This document shows, one piece after another, positions 43,654-51,963 of a DNA stretch of 64,000 bases. The translations under genes were made by a program, and so were the position numbers. Under the pieces are notes generated by a model. That model was not told the DNA's origin and did no database searches. It worked only from the letters and a program-made list of their open reading frames with translations. Each line of letters opens with the position of its first letter. The first letter of the stretch is position 1. The DNA comes from Collimonas sp. OK412 (GTDB taxonomy: Bacteria > Pseudomonadota > Gammaproteobacteria > Burkholderiales > Burkholderiaceae_D): NCBI RefSeq assembly GCF_900112135.1, contig NZ_FOLC01000005.1:206317-270316 (forward strand), given 5' to 3'.

Positions 43654-44754
43654 TCAGTAAGTGTAGAACATGCGCTGGATTTCTTTGGTGTTGCTGGTCT
43701 TGGTCAGCGCCAGCATCAGCAGGATGCGTGCTTTTTGCGCATTCAGCGTGTCAGCCACCACAAAATCGAGTTCATCATCGTTGGCTTCGCCGTTGCGCGC
43801 CACGATGCCCTGGCCGACGCGGCTGGCGCGGACAATGATCACACCCTTCTTGCGCGCTTCAACCAGCGGCGTTTTCATTTGCGCGGCAATGCTGCCGTCG
43901 CCGACGCCGGCCTGGATGATGCCCTTGGCGCCGGAGGCGACCTGGGCGTCGAGCGCGGCGCGGGTCATGTTGGCGTAGCCGTAGATGATGTCAACCTGCG
44001 GCAGCACGTCCAGCTTGCTGACGTCGAACTCGGTGTCGACTGTGTTCTTGCGGGTCGATTGCCGGTAGAAATACGCCTTGTTGCCCTGGATATAACCCAG
44101 CATGCCGAGTTCGGTCGACTTGAAGGTGTCGGTCGTCGACGTGTTGGTCTTGCTCACTTCGCGCGCGGAGTTGATCTGGTCGTTGAGCGAAACCAGCACG
44201 CCCTTGCCGATGGCATCCTTGCTGCCGGCCAGCAGCACGGCGTTGTACAGGTTGATCGGGCCGTCGGCGGAAATCGCGGTCGATGGACGCATGGCGCCGA
44301 CCACCACTACCGGCTTGCGGCTCTTGACGGTCAGGTCGAGGAAATAAGCGGTTTCTTCGATGGTGTCAGTGCCGTGGGTGATGACGATGCCGTCCACGTC
44401 CGGTTGCGCCAGCAAGGCGTTGACGCGCTTGGCCAGCTTCAGCCAGTGGTCGTTGGTCATGCTTTCGCTGGCGATCTGGAATACCTGCTCGCCTTTGACA
44501 TTGGCGACTTTCTTCAGCTCAGGAACCGCTGCGATCAGTTTTTCAACGCCGACGGTGGCCGAGGTATAGCCGACCGTGGTGGTGCTGTCGGCGCCGGTGC
44601 CGGCAATGGTGCCGCCGGTAGCCAGGATCATCACGTTAGGCAGTTTGGCCTGGCTGTCCTGCGCATGCGCCACGGAAGTGGACAGCAACAAGGCGCCGAA
44701 CATCATCAATGCGTAGGAATTGAGGGTACGCAGTGTAAGTTTGCGGGTAGACAT
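43654..44754 (-). CDS. ansB: Periplasmic type II L-asparaginase/glutaminase
   Basis: A 366-residue enzyme that hydrolyses asparagine (and probably glutamine) in the periplasm. A signal peptide runs to about residue 31 (LLLSTSVAHAQD). The first catalytic Thr is in ILATGGTIAGTGAD and the second in VITHGTDTIEETAYFL; VVVGAMRPSTAISADGP follows. The sequence is closest to glutaminase-asparaginases of Pseudomonas type by its length and motifs. It stands alone between its terminator and a 249-base upstream gap that holds a strong inverted repeat. Confidence 0.95.
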   Translation of the reverse strand: MSTRKLTLRTLNSYALMMFGALLLSTSVAHAQDSQAKLPNVMILATGGTIAGTGADSTTTVGYTSATVGVEKLIAAVPELKKVANVKGEQVFQIASESMTNDHWLKLAKRVNALLAQPDVDGIVITHGTDTIEETAYFLDLTVKSRKPVVVVGAMRPSTAISADGPINLYNAVLLAGSKDAIGKGVLVSLNDQINSAREVSKTNTSTTDTFKSTELGMLGYIQGNKAYFYRQSTRKNTVDTEFDVSKLDVLPQVDIIYGYANMTRAALDAQVASGAKGIIQAGVGDGSIAAQMKTPLVEARKKGVIIVRASRVGQGIVARNGEANDDELDFVVADTLNAQKARILLMLALTKTSNTKEIQRMFYTY

Positions 44755-44885
44755 AAATCTCCTGATCTGTTGATTGTTGTGGACCGCCGGCTGAGCCGAA
44801 AGCGGTCACGCGGCATTTCAACGTTCTGCAACGCGCTGCCGCGCCGCGGAACTGTAGCTAAAGTCGGCAAAGCGATCTAATGCCA

Positions 44886-44909
44886 TTTATGCATAGGATT
44901 ATGCATAAA
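44886..44909. promoter_or_regulatory. Operator-like inverted repeat upstream of ansB
   Basis: TTTATGCATA (44886-44895) and TATGCATAAA (44900-44909) are perfect complements separated by GGAT. A further TATGCA occurs at 44914-44920. The site lies 132-155 bases upstream of the ansB start, in the AT-rich part of the gap, and probably binds a dimeric repressor or activator that I cannot name. Confidence 0.6.
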
Positions 44910-45003
44910 TATTATATGCAATCATTTCAATAAGAAAAGGCTTAACCGGATCGGTTTCCTGCCAAAAAATCAACTAGCAATCAACGAGCAAGAAGCACGC
45001 CCG

Positions 45004-45855
45004 TCACGCGGCAAGCTTGGCTTCCGCTTCACGCGTGATATGCAGTTCGCGCATCGGGAACGGGATCGTGCAGTTCACCGCCGCCAGCGCGGCCTGGACT
45101 TTTTGTGCGAGCGACCAGCGCACATCCCAGTATTGGGAAGTCGTGGTCCATGCCCGCAGATTGAGCATGACCGCACTGTCGGCGTGGTCGGTGACCACCA
45201 CGAACGGCGCCGGCGTCGCCAGGATGCGCTCGTCCGCCAGCAGCAGTTCCTTCAGGGCCTGGATCGCGACCGCCGGATTGTCCTTGTAGCTGATGCCGAC
45301 CGGCATGTCGATGCGGCGCGTGTTGTTACGGCTGAAGTTGGTCAGCGCGCTGTTCCATAGCTGGTTGTTCGGCGCGAACAGGCAGATGCCGTCGGCCTTG
45401 GTCAGCTTGGTGGCAAACAGGCCGATTTCATCGACGGTGCCCTCGATGCTGCCGTTGGAGATGTATTCGCCGACCTGGAACGGCCGCAGGAACAGCAGCA
45501 TCATGCCGGCGGCTATGTTTTGCAACGTCCCCTGCAATGCCAGGCCGATCGCCAGGCCGGCGGCGCCAAGGACGGCGATGATACTGGCGGTCTGCACACC
45601 GAACTGGCCAAGTACGGCGACCAGCGTGATCAGGCGTACCAGCCACAGCAACACGCTGCGCAGCACCGGACGCAAGGTGGCGTCCAGGCTGGCGCGGGTC
45701 ATTACCCGGTCAAGCGCATTGGCGAAACGCGACGACAGCCACCAGCCGACCGCCAGCGTGACGATAGCCAGCACGGCGTTGAGGCCATAGTGCAAGCCCG
45801 ATTCAAGAAGAAAATCCCAGATCGAAGAGAGGTGATTGGCGGCGGATATGTTCAA
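45004..45855 (-). CDS. MscS-type mechanosensitive ion channel, TTG start
   Basis: A 283-residue protein, close to E. coli MscS (286). It has three membrane helices, the third being the pore helix AAGLAIGLALQGTLQNIAAG with its Ala/Gly pattern. The beta domain follows (FQVGEYISNGSIEGTVDEIG), then the alpha-beta C-terminal domain. It opens under membrane tension to release solutes in osmotic downshock. The start codon is TTG (45853-45855) with AGGAG six bases before it; no ATG fits. It is a single gene, 35 or more bases beyond the ompW terminator. Confidence 0.93.
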   Translation of the reverse strand: MNISAANHLSSIWDFLLESGLHYGLNAVLAIVTLAVGWWLSSRFANALDRVMTRASLDATLRPVLRSVLLWLVRLITLVAVLGQFGVQTASIIAVLGAAGLAIGLALQGTLQNIAAGMMLLFLRPFQVGEYISNGSIEGTVDEIGLFATKLTKADGICLFAPNNQLWNSALTNFSRNNTRRIDMPVGISYKDNPAVAIQALKELLLADERILATPAPFVVVTDHADSAVMLNLRAWTTTSQYWDVRWSLAQKVQAALAAVNCTIPFPMRELHITREAEAKLAA

Positions 45856-45931
45856 AGTTAGCTCCTGTTGCTTGAATAAAATAACGCGAACCGGGTCCGC
45901 GCATTGAGCCCTCTATGTTACCAGTAGCCTC

Positions 45932-45967
45932 AAAAAAAACGCGCCAGGCAGTGTCGTGCCCGACGCG
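45932..45967 (-). terminator. Rho-independent terminator after ompW
   Basis: On the minus strand CGCGTCGGGCA pairs with TGCCTGGCGCG (with G-T pairs) around a 6-base loop and is followed by eight T. It lies about 64 bases beyond the ompW stop. Confidence 0.78.
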
Positions 45968-46030
45968 CAACAACCTGTTTAAGGGCTGAGGAAACAATCG
46001 ACTTTTAAACAACAAACACACAAATCCTGC

Positions 46031-46651
46031 TTAGAAACGGTAACCGACACCCACGCCGATCAACCACGGATCGATCTTGACGCGACTGATTTTATCGCCC
46101 CCCGCGTAGACATCGCTGCGAATCTGCAGTTTTTTCACATCCAGGTTCAGCGACCAGTTTTGATCCAGCTTGTAATCAAGACCAGCCTGCAATGCCAAAC
46201 CCCAGCTGCTGTTATCCAGACGGCCCGCACCATTCAGCAGATCGACGCTGGAAATACGTGTGTAGTTAAGCCCGGCGCCAAGGTAGGGACTGAACTGCGC
46301 TTGCGGCAGGAAGTGGTACTGCATCGTCAGCGTCGGCGGCAAATGCTTGAATGTGCCGATCTTTTTTCCATCCAGCGAAACATCCTGCTTCTGCGGATAG
46401 GTCAAGACCAGTTCGGCCGCCCAGTTCGGAGTGAAGAAGTAAGAAATATCGACTTCCGGTATGGTCTTGTCATTGACATGCAAACGATCGGACGCACCAA
46501 CGCCCCCGATCGAATCCGATTTGTCCGCAGGCTTCAGGTAATCGGCGCGCACGCGTACCTGCCAGGGACTTTCTTGTGCCACGGCTTCCTCAACGGCAAA
46601 ACCCAGTGTCAATAAGGTTACCAAGGTTGCCAGCAATGCTGATTTTTTCAT
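46031..46651 (-). CDS. ompW: OmpW family outer-membrane protein
   Basis: A 206-residue eight-stranded beta-barrel. The signal peptide is MKKSALLATLVTLLTLGFAV, with cleavage near AVAQE. It has alternating beta strands such as WQVRVRADYLKPADK, PEVDISYFFTPNWAAEL, LTMQYHFLPQAQFSPYLGAG and the last strand DPWLIGVGVGYRF, ending in Phe as outer-membrane barrels do. OmpW is a narrow channel linked to stress and anaerobic adaptation. The upstream FNR box at 46712-46725 places it under oxygen control. Confidence 0.94.
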   Translation of the reverse strand: MKKSALLATLVTLLTLGFAVEEAVAQESPWQVRVRADYLKPADKSDSIGGVGASDRLHVNDKTIPEVDISYFFTPNWAAELVLTYPQKQDVSLDGKKIGTFKHLPPTLTMQYHFLPQAQFSPYLGAGLNYTRISSVDLLNGAGRLDNSSWGLALQAGLDYKLDQNWSLNLDVKKLQIRSDVYAGGDKISRVKIDPWLIGVGVGYRF

Positions 46652-46683
46652 TTTCCATTCCTATGTCGTCCATGTCGACAAGC

Positions 46684-46725
46684 ACTCTAAGAGGATTTAC
46701 CTGAATTTACTTTGATGTAAATCAA
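46684..46725 (-). promoter_or_regulatory. FNR box and -10 element of ompW
   Basis: TTGAT (46712-46716), four bases, then ATCAA (46721-46725) is an exact FNR consensus. On the minus strand a -10-like TAGAGT covers 46689-46684. A transcript start seven bases further, at about 46677, puts the FNR box centre at -41.5, the class II activation position. ompW is known to be FNR-activated in E. coli. Confidence 0.8.
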
Positions 46726-46856
46726 GTCACGGTCATTGCACCGGCATGCAGGCAATTTCACCGGTAGCAGCCAGACCGCGCCGGGTTTGCTACCATATGG
46801 CTGATTCACCTTGTCTGATCCGCCTAGCTGTAGCCCTTACCTTCTTTAGCGACACA

Positions 46857-47945
46857 ATGAGCAAATTCTGGAGTCCCGTCGTCAGCCGCCTGACGCCTTA
46901 CACCCCCGGCGAACAACCGAAGCTGAGCAAGCTGGTCAAGCTCAATACCAACGAAAACCCGTATGGTCCTTCGCCGCTGGCGCTGGCGGCCATGAGCGCC
47001 GAACTGGGCGACAACCTGCGGCTGTATCCGAACCCGGACGCCGAGCCGCTGAAGCTGGCGCTGGCCGAGCAGAACGCCGCGCACGGCATCACGCCGGCCC
47101 ACGTGTTCGTCGGCAACGGTTCCGACGAAGTGCTGGCCCATGCCTTCCAGGCTTTGATGCAGCATGAGCAGGCGATCCTGTTCCCGGACATCAGCTACAG
47201 TTTTTATCCGACCTATTGCGGCTTGTACCAGATCGCCCATCGGATGGTGCCGCTAGCCGAGGACTTTACGCTGCGGGTCGACGATTATCTGAACACGCCC
47301 GCCGGCGGTATCATTTTCCCGAATCCGAACGCCCCTACCGGCTGCCTGCTGCTGCTGGACGAAGTGGAAAGGCTGGTCGCCGGCCAGCCCGACTGCGTGG
47401 TGATTGTCGATGAAGCCTATGTCGATTTCGGCGGCGACAGCGCTATCCCGCTGGTGGCGCGCTATCCCAACCTGCTGGTGGTGCAGACCTTGTCCAAGTC
47501 GCGTTCGCTGGCCGGCTTGCGGGTCGGCTTTGCAATCGGCCACCCGGACCTGATCACGGCGCTGGAACGGGTCAAGAACAGTTTCAATTCCTATCCGCTG
47601 GACCGCATGGCGATCGTCGGCGCCACGGCGGCGATCAAGGACCAGGCGCATTTCGACAAAACCCGGCAGGCCGTCATCGCCAGCCGCGAGCACCTGGTCG
47701 GCGGCCTGGCCGCGCTCGGCTTCGACGTGCTGCCGTCGGCCGCCAACTTCGTGTTCGCCCGCCATCCGCGCCACGACGGCGCCAAGCTTGCCGCCCGCCT
47801 GCGCGCCGACGGCATCATCGTGCGTCATTTCGGCAGCGCCCGCATCGCGCAGTTCCTGCGCATCACCGTGGGCACGGATGAAGCTTGCCAGGCGCTGCTG
47901 GATGCCTTGCAGGCGCACCTGGAAGACATGCCGGTCGACTTCTGA
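46857..47945 (+). CDS. hisC: Histidinol-phosphate aminotransferase
   Basis: HisC is a PLP aminotransferase for the seventh step of histidine synthesis. The 362-residue product has [15 protein letters not shown] near the N-terminus, the PLP-contacting [12 protein letters not shown] and the PLP lysine in [18 protein letters not shown], all typical. The ATG at 46857 ([20 protein letters not shown]) is chosen; the frame extends to 46746 but that part does not match the family. It stands outside the main his operon and may be one of two paralogues, one often serving aromatic amino acids. Confidence 0.94.
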   Translation: MSKFWSPVVSRLTPYTPGEQPKLSKLVKLNTNENPYGPSPLALAAMSAELGDNLRLYPNPDAEPLKLALAEQNAAHGITPAHVFVGNGSDEVLAHAFQALMQHEQAILFPDISYSFYPTYCGLYQIAHRMVPLAEDFTLRVDDYLNTPAGGIIFPNPNAPTGCLLLLDEVERLVAGQPDCVVIVDEAYVDFGGDSAIPLVARYPNLLVVQTLSKSRSLAGLRVGFAIGHPDLITALERVKNSFNSYPLDRMAIVGATAAIKDQAHFDKTRQAVIASREHLVGGLAALGFDVLPSAANFVFARHPRHDGAKLAARLRADGIIVRHFGSARIAQFLRITVGTDEACQALLDALQAHLEDMPVDF

Positions 47946-48042
47946 TCCTCGCCGTGGATGGCGGTGCACCGCCATCCATCGCCATTTCGCTGTTATTTCG
48001 CGGTTATTTCGCTGTTTCCACCGGCTTCCAACTCCTTCCGCA

Positions 48043-49191
48043 ATGTCCAACCCAATAGCGCCGCCCGCCGTCGACACCCGCATGCGTCAGGCCGCCTTGC
48101 CGCTGCTGTTCCTGCTGCTGGGCGTGATCTACGCCAGCTGGGTGTCGCGCATCCCGGCGCTGCGCGACAACCTGCAGCTCGATCCCGCCAGCCTCAGCCT
48201 GTTCCTGCTGGGCGGCGGCATCGGCGCAGTCGGCTCTTTTCCGCTGGCGGCCTGGCTGGTAGGCCATTACGGCGCGCGCCGCGCCTGCTGGTACGCCGGC
48301 CTGGCGCTGCTGGCGACCATCCCTTGCCTGGCTCTGGCGCCGTCGCTGCCATGGCTGATGCTGGCGATGCTGTGCCTGGGGGTCTGTTCCAGCTGCTTCA
48401 ATGTGGCGATCAATGCGCTCGGCGCCGAAGCGGAAAGGCTTGCCGGACGCTCGATCATGTCGCAGCTGCATGCCTGGTTTTGCGTCGGCACGCTGTCCGG
48501 CGCCCTGCTCGGCAGCGCCATCGCCGGCATGGAAATCAGGCCGCTGCTGCACTTCGGCCTGGTTGCTCTGTGTGTGCTGGTTCCGATGCGCCTGTGCTAT
48601 CGCGCCTTGCCGAATGACCGGCCGCAATTCATCGCCGGCAAAAAACACTTCGCGCTGCCGCACGGCCCGCTGATTGCGCTCGGCGTGGTCGCCTTCGGCG
48701 GCGCGATCGTCGAAGGTTCGGTGGCCGACTGGAGCGGGGTCTACATGAAAGACCGCCTGTCTGCCAGCGACGGCGTGGCGCCGCTGGCGTTTGCCTGCTT
48801 CGCCGCCATGATGCTGCTGACGCGCATAATCGGCGACAAGCTGAAGGAATCGTTCGGCGCCCGCCGTGTGGTCGCCGGCGGCGCCTTGACCGCGGGCCTC
48901 GGCATGCTGGTCGCCCTGCTCGCCAGCCAGGCGCCGCTCGCCATCGCCGGTTTTGCCCTGACCGGCGCCGGCGTTGCCACCATCTTCCCGTTCATCTTCA
49001 GCGCCGCCGGCCGCCACGGCCCGACCGCGCTGGCCGGCGTCACCACCATGGGCTACACCGGCGGCCTGATCGGACCGCCGATCATCGGCTTCCTGGCGCA
49101 TGGCTTCGGCCTGCCTGCGGCCTTGTCGCTGGTAGGCGTGCTCTGCATTGCGGTGGCACTGGCGGCCGGCCGCGCCAGATGGCTCGAATGA
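48043..49191 (+). CDS. MFS transporter (YbjJ-like)
   Basis: A 382-residue twelve-helix MFS protein. It begins after an uncharged N-terminus with LPLLFLLLGVIYASWVSRIP and shows GGGIGAVGSFPLAAWLVGHYGARRAC in helices 2-3 and GAIVEGSVADWSGVYMKD in the second half, a pattern of the YbjJ/FucP-side branch. No substrate is known. It follows hisC after about 97 bases in the same direction. Confidence 0.88.
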   Translation: MSNPIAPPAVDTRMRQAALPLLFLLLGVIYASWVSRIPALRDNLQLDPASLSLFLLGGGIGAVGSFPLAAWLVGHYGARRACWYAGLALLATIPCLALAPSLPWLMLAMLCLGVCSSCFNVAINALGAEAERLAGRSIMSQLHAWFCVGTLSGALLGSAIAGMEIRPLLHFGLVALCVLVPMRLCYRALPNDRPQFIAGKKHFALPHGPLIALGVVAFGGAIVEGSVADWSGVYMKDRLSASDGVAPLAFACFAAMMLLTRIIGDKLKESFGARRVVAGGALTAGLGMLVALLASQAPLAIAGFALTGAGVATIFPFIFSAAGRHGPTALAGVTTMGYTGGLIGPPIIGFLAHGFGLPAALSLVGVLCIAVALAAGRARWLE

Positions 49192-49250
49192 TGTCGTTAC
49201 GTTAAAATATCCGCTCGCGTATGTACGCCAACCTACTGCATGGAGTCCAC

Positions 49251-49991
49251 ATGACGCTTGCCTCGTTTCCCCGTTCCCTGGTCCGCTGCCTGGCGCTTGG
49301 CGCCGCTGCCGGCCTTGCCCTGGCGGCCTGCGCCAGCACCCAGTCCACGGCCGCCGGCGATGCAGCGCTGGCGGCGTCGCGCTGGGAGCTGACCAGCTGG
49401 ACCGGGCATACCGTGCCGCACGGCGACAACGGCGAGCCGGTGATCCTCAATTTCAGCCAGGAAAACGGCAAGGGACGCGTCAGCGGCCGCGCCGGCTGCA
49501 ACCAGTTCTCGGCGCCCTACTCGGTGCGCGGGCCAGGCCAGCTGACGATCGTCGAGGCAGTCACCACCCGCATGGCTTGCCCTGAACCGGCGATGCAGTT
49601 CGAGGCCGATTTCCTCGACAAGCTGCAGGCAGTCAACCAATACGCGATCACCGGCCAGCAGATGGAAATGAAAACCCTGGATGGCCAGGTCATGCGTTTC
49701 CATGCGCGCGAAAAACCGGGCGCCGCGGCCAAGATCAAATTCGTTTACGTCGCATCGCAGAAGGTCGCTTGCAGCGCCGGCGTCATGCGCACCACCTGCC
49801 TGCAGGTCCGCGAACGCAAGGAAGATCCATGGCAGCTCTGGTACGGCAATATCCAGGGCTTCAATTTTGAACCCGGCATCGCTTACCGCCTGCGCATCCT
49901 CGAAGAGCAGGTCGCCAATCCGCCGGCCGACGCCAGCTCCGTCAAGTGGACCCTCGACATGGTAGTGGAACAGGAAGTGGTCAAGAAATAA
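49251..49991 (+). CDS. META and DUF4377 domain lipoprotein
   Basis: A 246-residue lipoprotein with a signal peptide ending LALAAC|ASTQ (lipid-bearing Cys near residue 26). A META/HslJ domain (SRWELTSWTGHTVPHGDNGE to about residue 150) has the GRAGCNQFSA motif, and a C-terminal DUF4377 domain (KIKFVYVASQKVACSAG onward) follows. META proteins such as HslJ are linked to heat or novobiocin resistance, and the combined form has no known function. The ATG at 49251, after GGAGTCCAC, is preferred to 49221. The stop overlaps the next start (TAATG). Confidence 0.87.
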   Translation: MTLASFPRSLVRCLALGAAAGLALAACASTQSTAAGDAALAASRWELTSWTGHTVPHGDNGEPVILNFSQENGKGRVSGRAGCNQFSAPYSVRGPGQLTIVEAVTTRMACPEPAMQFEADFLDKLQAVNQYAITGQQMEMKTLDGQVMRFHAREKPGAAAKIKFVYVASQKVACSAGVMRTTCLQVRERKEDPWQLWYGNIQGFNFEPGIAYRLRILEEQVANPPADASSVKWTLDMVVEQEVVKK

Positions 49992-50719
49992 TGGCGCTGC
50001 CTGATAACCACGACCACGGCTTGCCGCAGCTGTTGCTGCTGCCCGGTTTCATGCTGGACCAGACCCTGTGGGACGACATGCGCGACGGCCTGGCGCAGCT
50101 GGGCCAGCTGCATTTCGGCGATCTCGGCCAGGATGATTCGATCAGCGCCATGGCTGCGCGCGTCTTGCAAAACGCGCCGCCGCGTTTCGTGCTGGTCGGT
50201 TTTTCGATGGGCGGTTACGTGGCGCAGGCCATCATGCAGCAGGCGCCGCAACGGGTGATTGCGCTGGCCTTGCTGAATACTTCGGCGCGCCAGCAGGATC
50301 CGCGCGAAATCGCCGGCAACCGGATGCAGCTGGAACTGGCCAGGCAAGTGCCGTTCAAGGGCTTGACCAGCCGCGCGCTGGCGTCGTCGCTGCACCCGGA
50401 CCGGGCGCATGACCGGGTATTGCTGGACCGCCTGCAGGCGATGGCCCTGCGCAACGGCAAGGAAGTCTTCATCCGGCAGTTGTCGGCGCTGCGCAGCGAT
50501 GGTTACGCCGAACTGGAGAACATCCGCTGCCCGACGCTGGTTGTCGCCAGCAGCAACGACCAGCTCAGCAGCATCGCCGAAGCGGAGCTGATGGCGGCCC
50601 GGATTCCTGCCGCCAGCATGGTGGTGATCGAGGATTGCGGCCATATGACGCCGCTGGAGAAACCCGAAGAATTGTTGCTGATCCTGTCCGGCTGGCTATC
50701 GCAGTCAGTCAATCGCTGA
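49991..50719 (+). CDS. Alpha/beta hydrolase
   Basis: A 242-residue alpha/beta hydrolase. The Ser nucleophile is in FVLVGFSMGGYVAQAIM, the acid in SSNDQLSSIAEAELM and the His in IEDCGHMTPLEKPEELL. It resembles small esterases and the BioH/RutD-type fold. The substrate is unknown. Translation is coupled to the META/DUF4377 lipoprotein gene by TAATG, so both probably act in one process. Confidence 0.9.
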   Translation: MALPDNHDHGLPQLLLLPGFMLDQTLWDDMRDGLAQLGQLHFGDLGQDDSISAMAARVLQNAPPRFVLVGFSMGGYVAQAIMQQAPQRVIALALLNTSARQQDPREIAGNRMQLELARQVPFKGLTSRALASSLHPDRAHDRVLLDRLQAMALRNGKEVFIRQLSALRSDGYAELENIRCPTLVVASSNDQLSSIAEAELMAARIPAASMVVIEDCGHMTPLEKPEELLLILSGWLSQSVNR

Positions 50720-50895
50720 TATCCAAGCTACAGGACAGGTCACATCAGGTGCGTAGCCATAAGCTGCCGTAGCACAATATTGTATTTTAGAAAATGGATA
50801 ATCTTTCGATAATATAAATGTCCTGAGATGGTAAAAAGACCACTTTTTGATGGTAGGGTATTAACCTTGTTTTTTTAATAACCAAGGAGACCGTC

Positions 50896-51846
50896 ATGAA
50901 ATTGGCCCACACTCTCATTTTCGCCGCAAGCCTCGGCGTTTCTGCCACGGCAGTCCATGCGCAGCAGCAATTCGTCAATGTGTTGACCGGCGGTTCCAGC
51001 GGTGTCTATTACCCGCTCGGCGTCGCCATGTCGCAGCTATATGGCAAAGCCCTGCCCGAAGCCAAAATCCAGGTGCAAGCCACCAAGGCATCGGTAGAAA
51101 ATCTCAATCTGCTCGAACGCGGCCGCGGTGAAATCGGCTTTGCCCTGGCCGACAGCGTCAACGATGCCTGGACCGGCGTGGCCGATGCCGGCTTTCCCAA
51201 GCCATTGAAGAAAATCCGCGCGATTGGCGCAATTTATCCCAACTACATCCACATCGTTGCCCGCGCCGACAGCGGCATCCGCACCTTGGCCGATTTAAAA
51301 GGCAAACGCATTTCCGTCGGCGCGCCGAAATCCGGCACCGAACTCAATGCCCGCGCGGTGTTTGCCGCCGCCGGCTTGAAATACGCAGATTTTGCAAAGA
51401 CTGAATTCCTGCCGTATTCCGAATCGGTCGAGCTGATGAAGAATCGCCAGCTGGACGCCACGCTGCAATCGTCCGGCCTGGGCATGGCTGCTTTCCGCGA
51501 TCTGTCGACCACAATTCCCGTGGTCTTCATCCCTGTGCCGGCAGAGGTCGTCGCCAGAATCGGCAATCCGGCCTACCAGGCATCCAGCCTGCCGGCAAAA
51601 ACCTACACCGGCCAGGATGCGGCCGTGCCAACCGTGGCGATCAACAATATTCTGGTAACCCATGACAAGGTGACGGCGGCTACGGCGTATGAAATGACCC
51701 GGCAGCTTTACGACAATATCGATCAGTTGGGCAATGCGCATAACGCAGCCAAAGCGATCGCCTTGGCCAATGCAGCCAGCGGCTTGCCGATTCCTTTGCA
51801 TCCTGGCGCGGAACGCTATTTCCGTGAAAAAGGCTTGATCGAATAA
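50896..51846 (+). CDS. TAXI family TRAP transporter solute-binding protein
   Basis: A 316-residue periplasmic binding protein with a signal peptide (LAHTLIFAASLGVSATAVHA). It has the TAXI hallmark VLTGGSSGVYYPLGVAMSQL near residue 32, FALADSVNDAW and GKRISVGAPKSGTELNAR. TAXI-TRAP systems usually bind dicarboxylates or glutamate. AAGGAGACC stands seven bases before the ATG. A separated permease gene follows after 117 bases containing a stable hairpin. Confidence 0.94.
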   Translation: MKLAHTLIFAASLGVSATAVHAQQQFVNVLTGGSSGVYYPLGVAMSQLYGKALPEAKIQVQATKASVENLNLLERGRGEIGFALADSVNDAWTGVADAGFPKPLKKIRAIGAIYPNYIHIVARADSGIRTLADLKGKRISVGAPKSGTELNARAVFAAAGLKYADFAKTEFLPYSESVELMKNRQLDATLQSSGLGMAAFRDLSTTIPVVFIPVPAEVVARIGNPAYQASSLPAKTYTGQDAAVPTVAINNILVTHDKVTAATAYEMTRQLYDNIDQLGNAHNAAKAIALANAASGLPIPLHPGAERYFREKGLIE

Positions 51847-51901
51847 AACATTTCGCGGCTGCACGACAAAGCCGCAAGCCAAGGCTGCAACACAGGAGCC
51901 T

Positions 51902-51939
51902 GCCGGGCGCATGCGATCTGCTTTTTCCATACGCCCGGC
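51902..51939 (+). terminator. Hairpin between binding-protein and permease genes (attenuator-like)
   Basis: GCCGGGCG (51902-51909) pairs with CGCCCGGC (51932-51939) around a 22-base loop. No T-run follows. In binding-protein operons such structures protect the upstream mRNA or reduce downstream expression, so more binding protein than permease is made. That role is inference. Confidence 0.5.
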
Positions 51940-51963
51940 GCGAAAACAATTCAGGAGTCTCGC

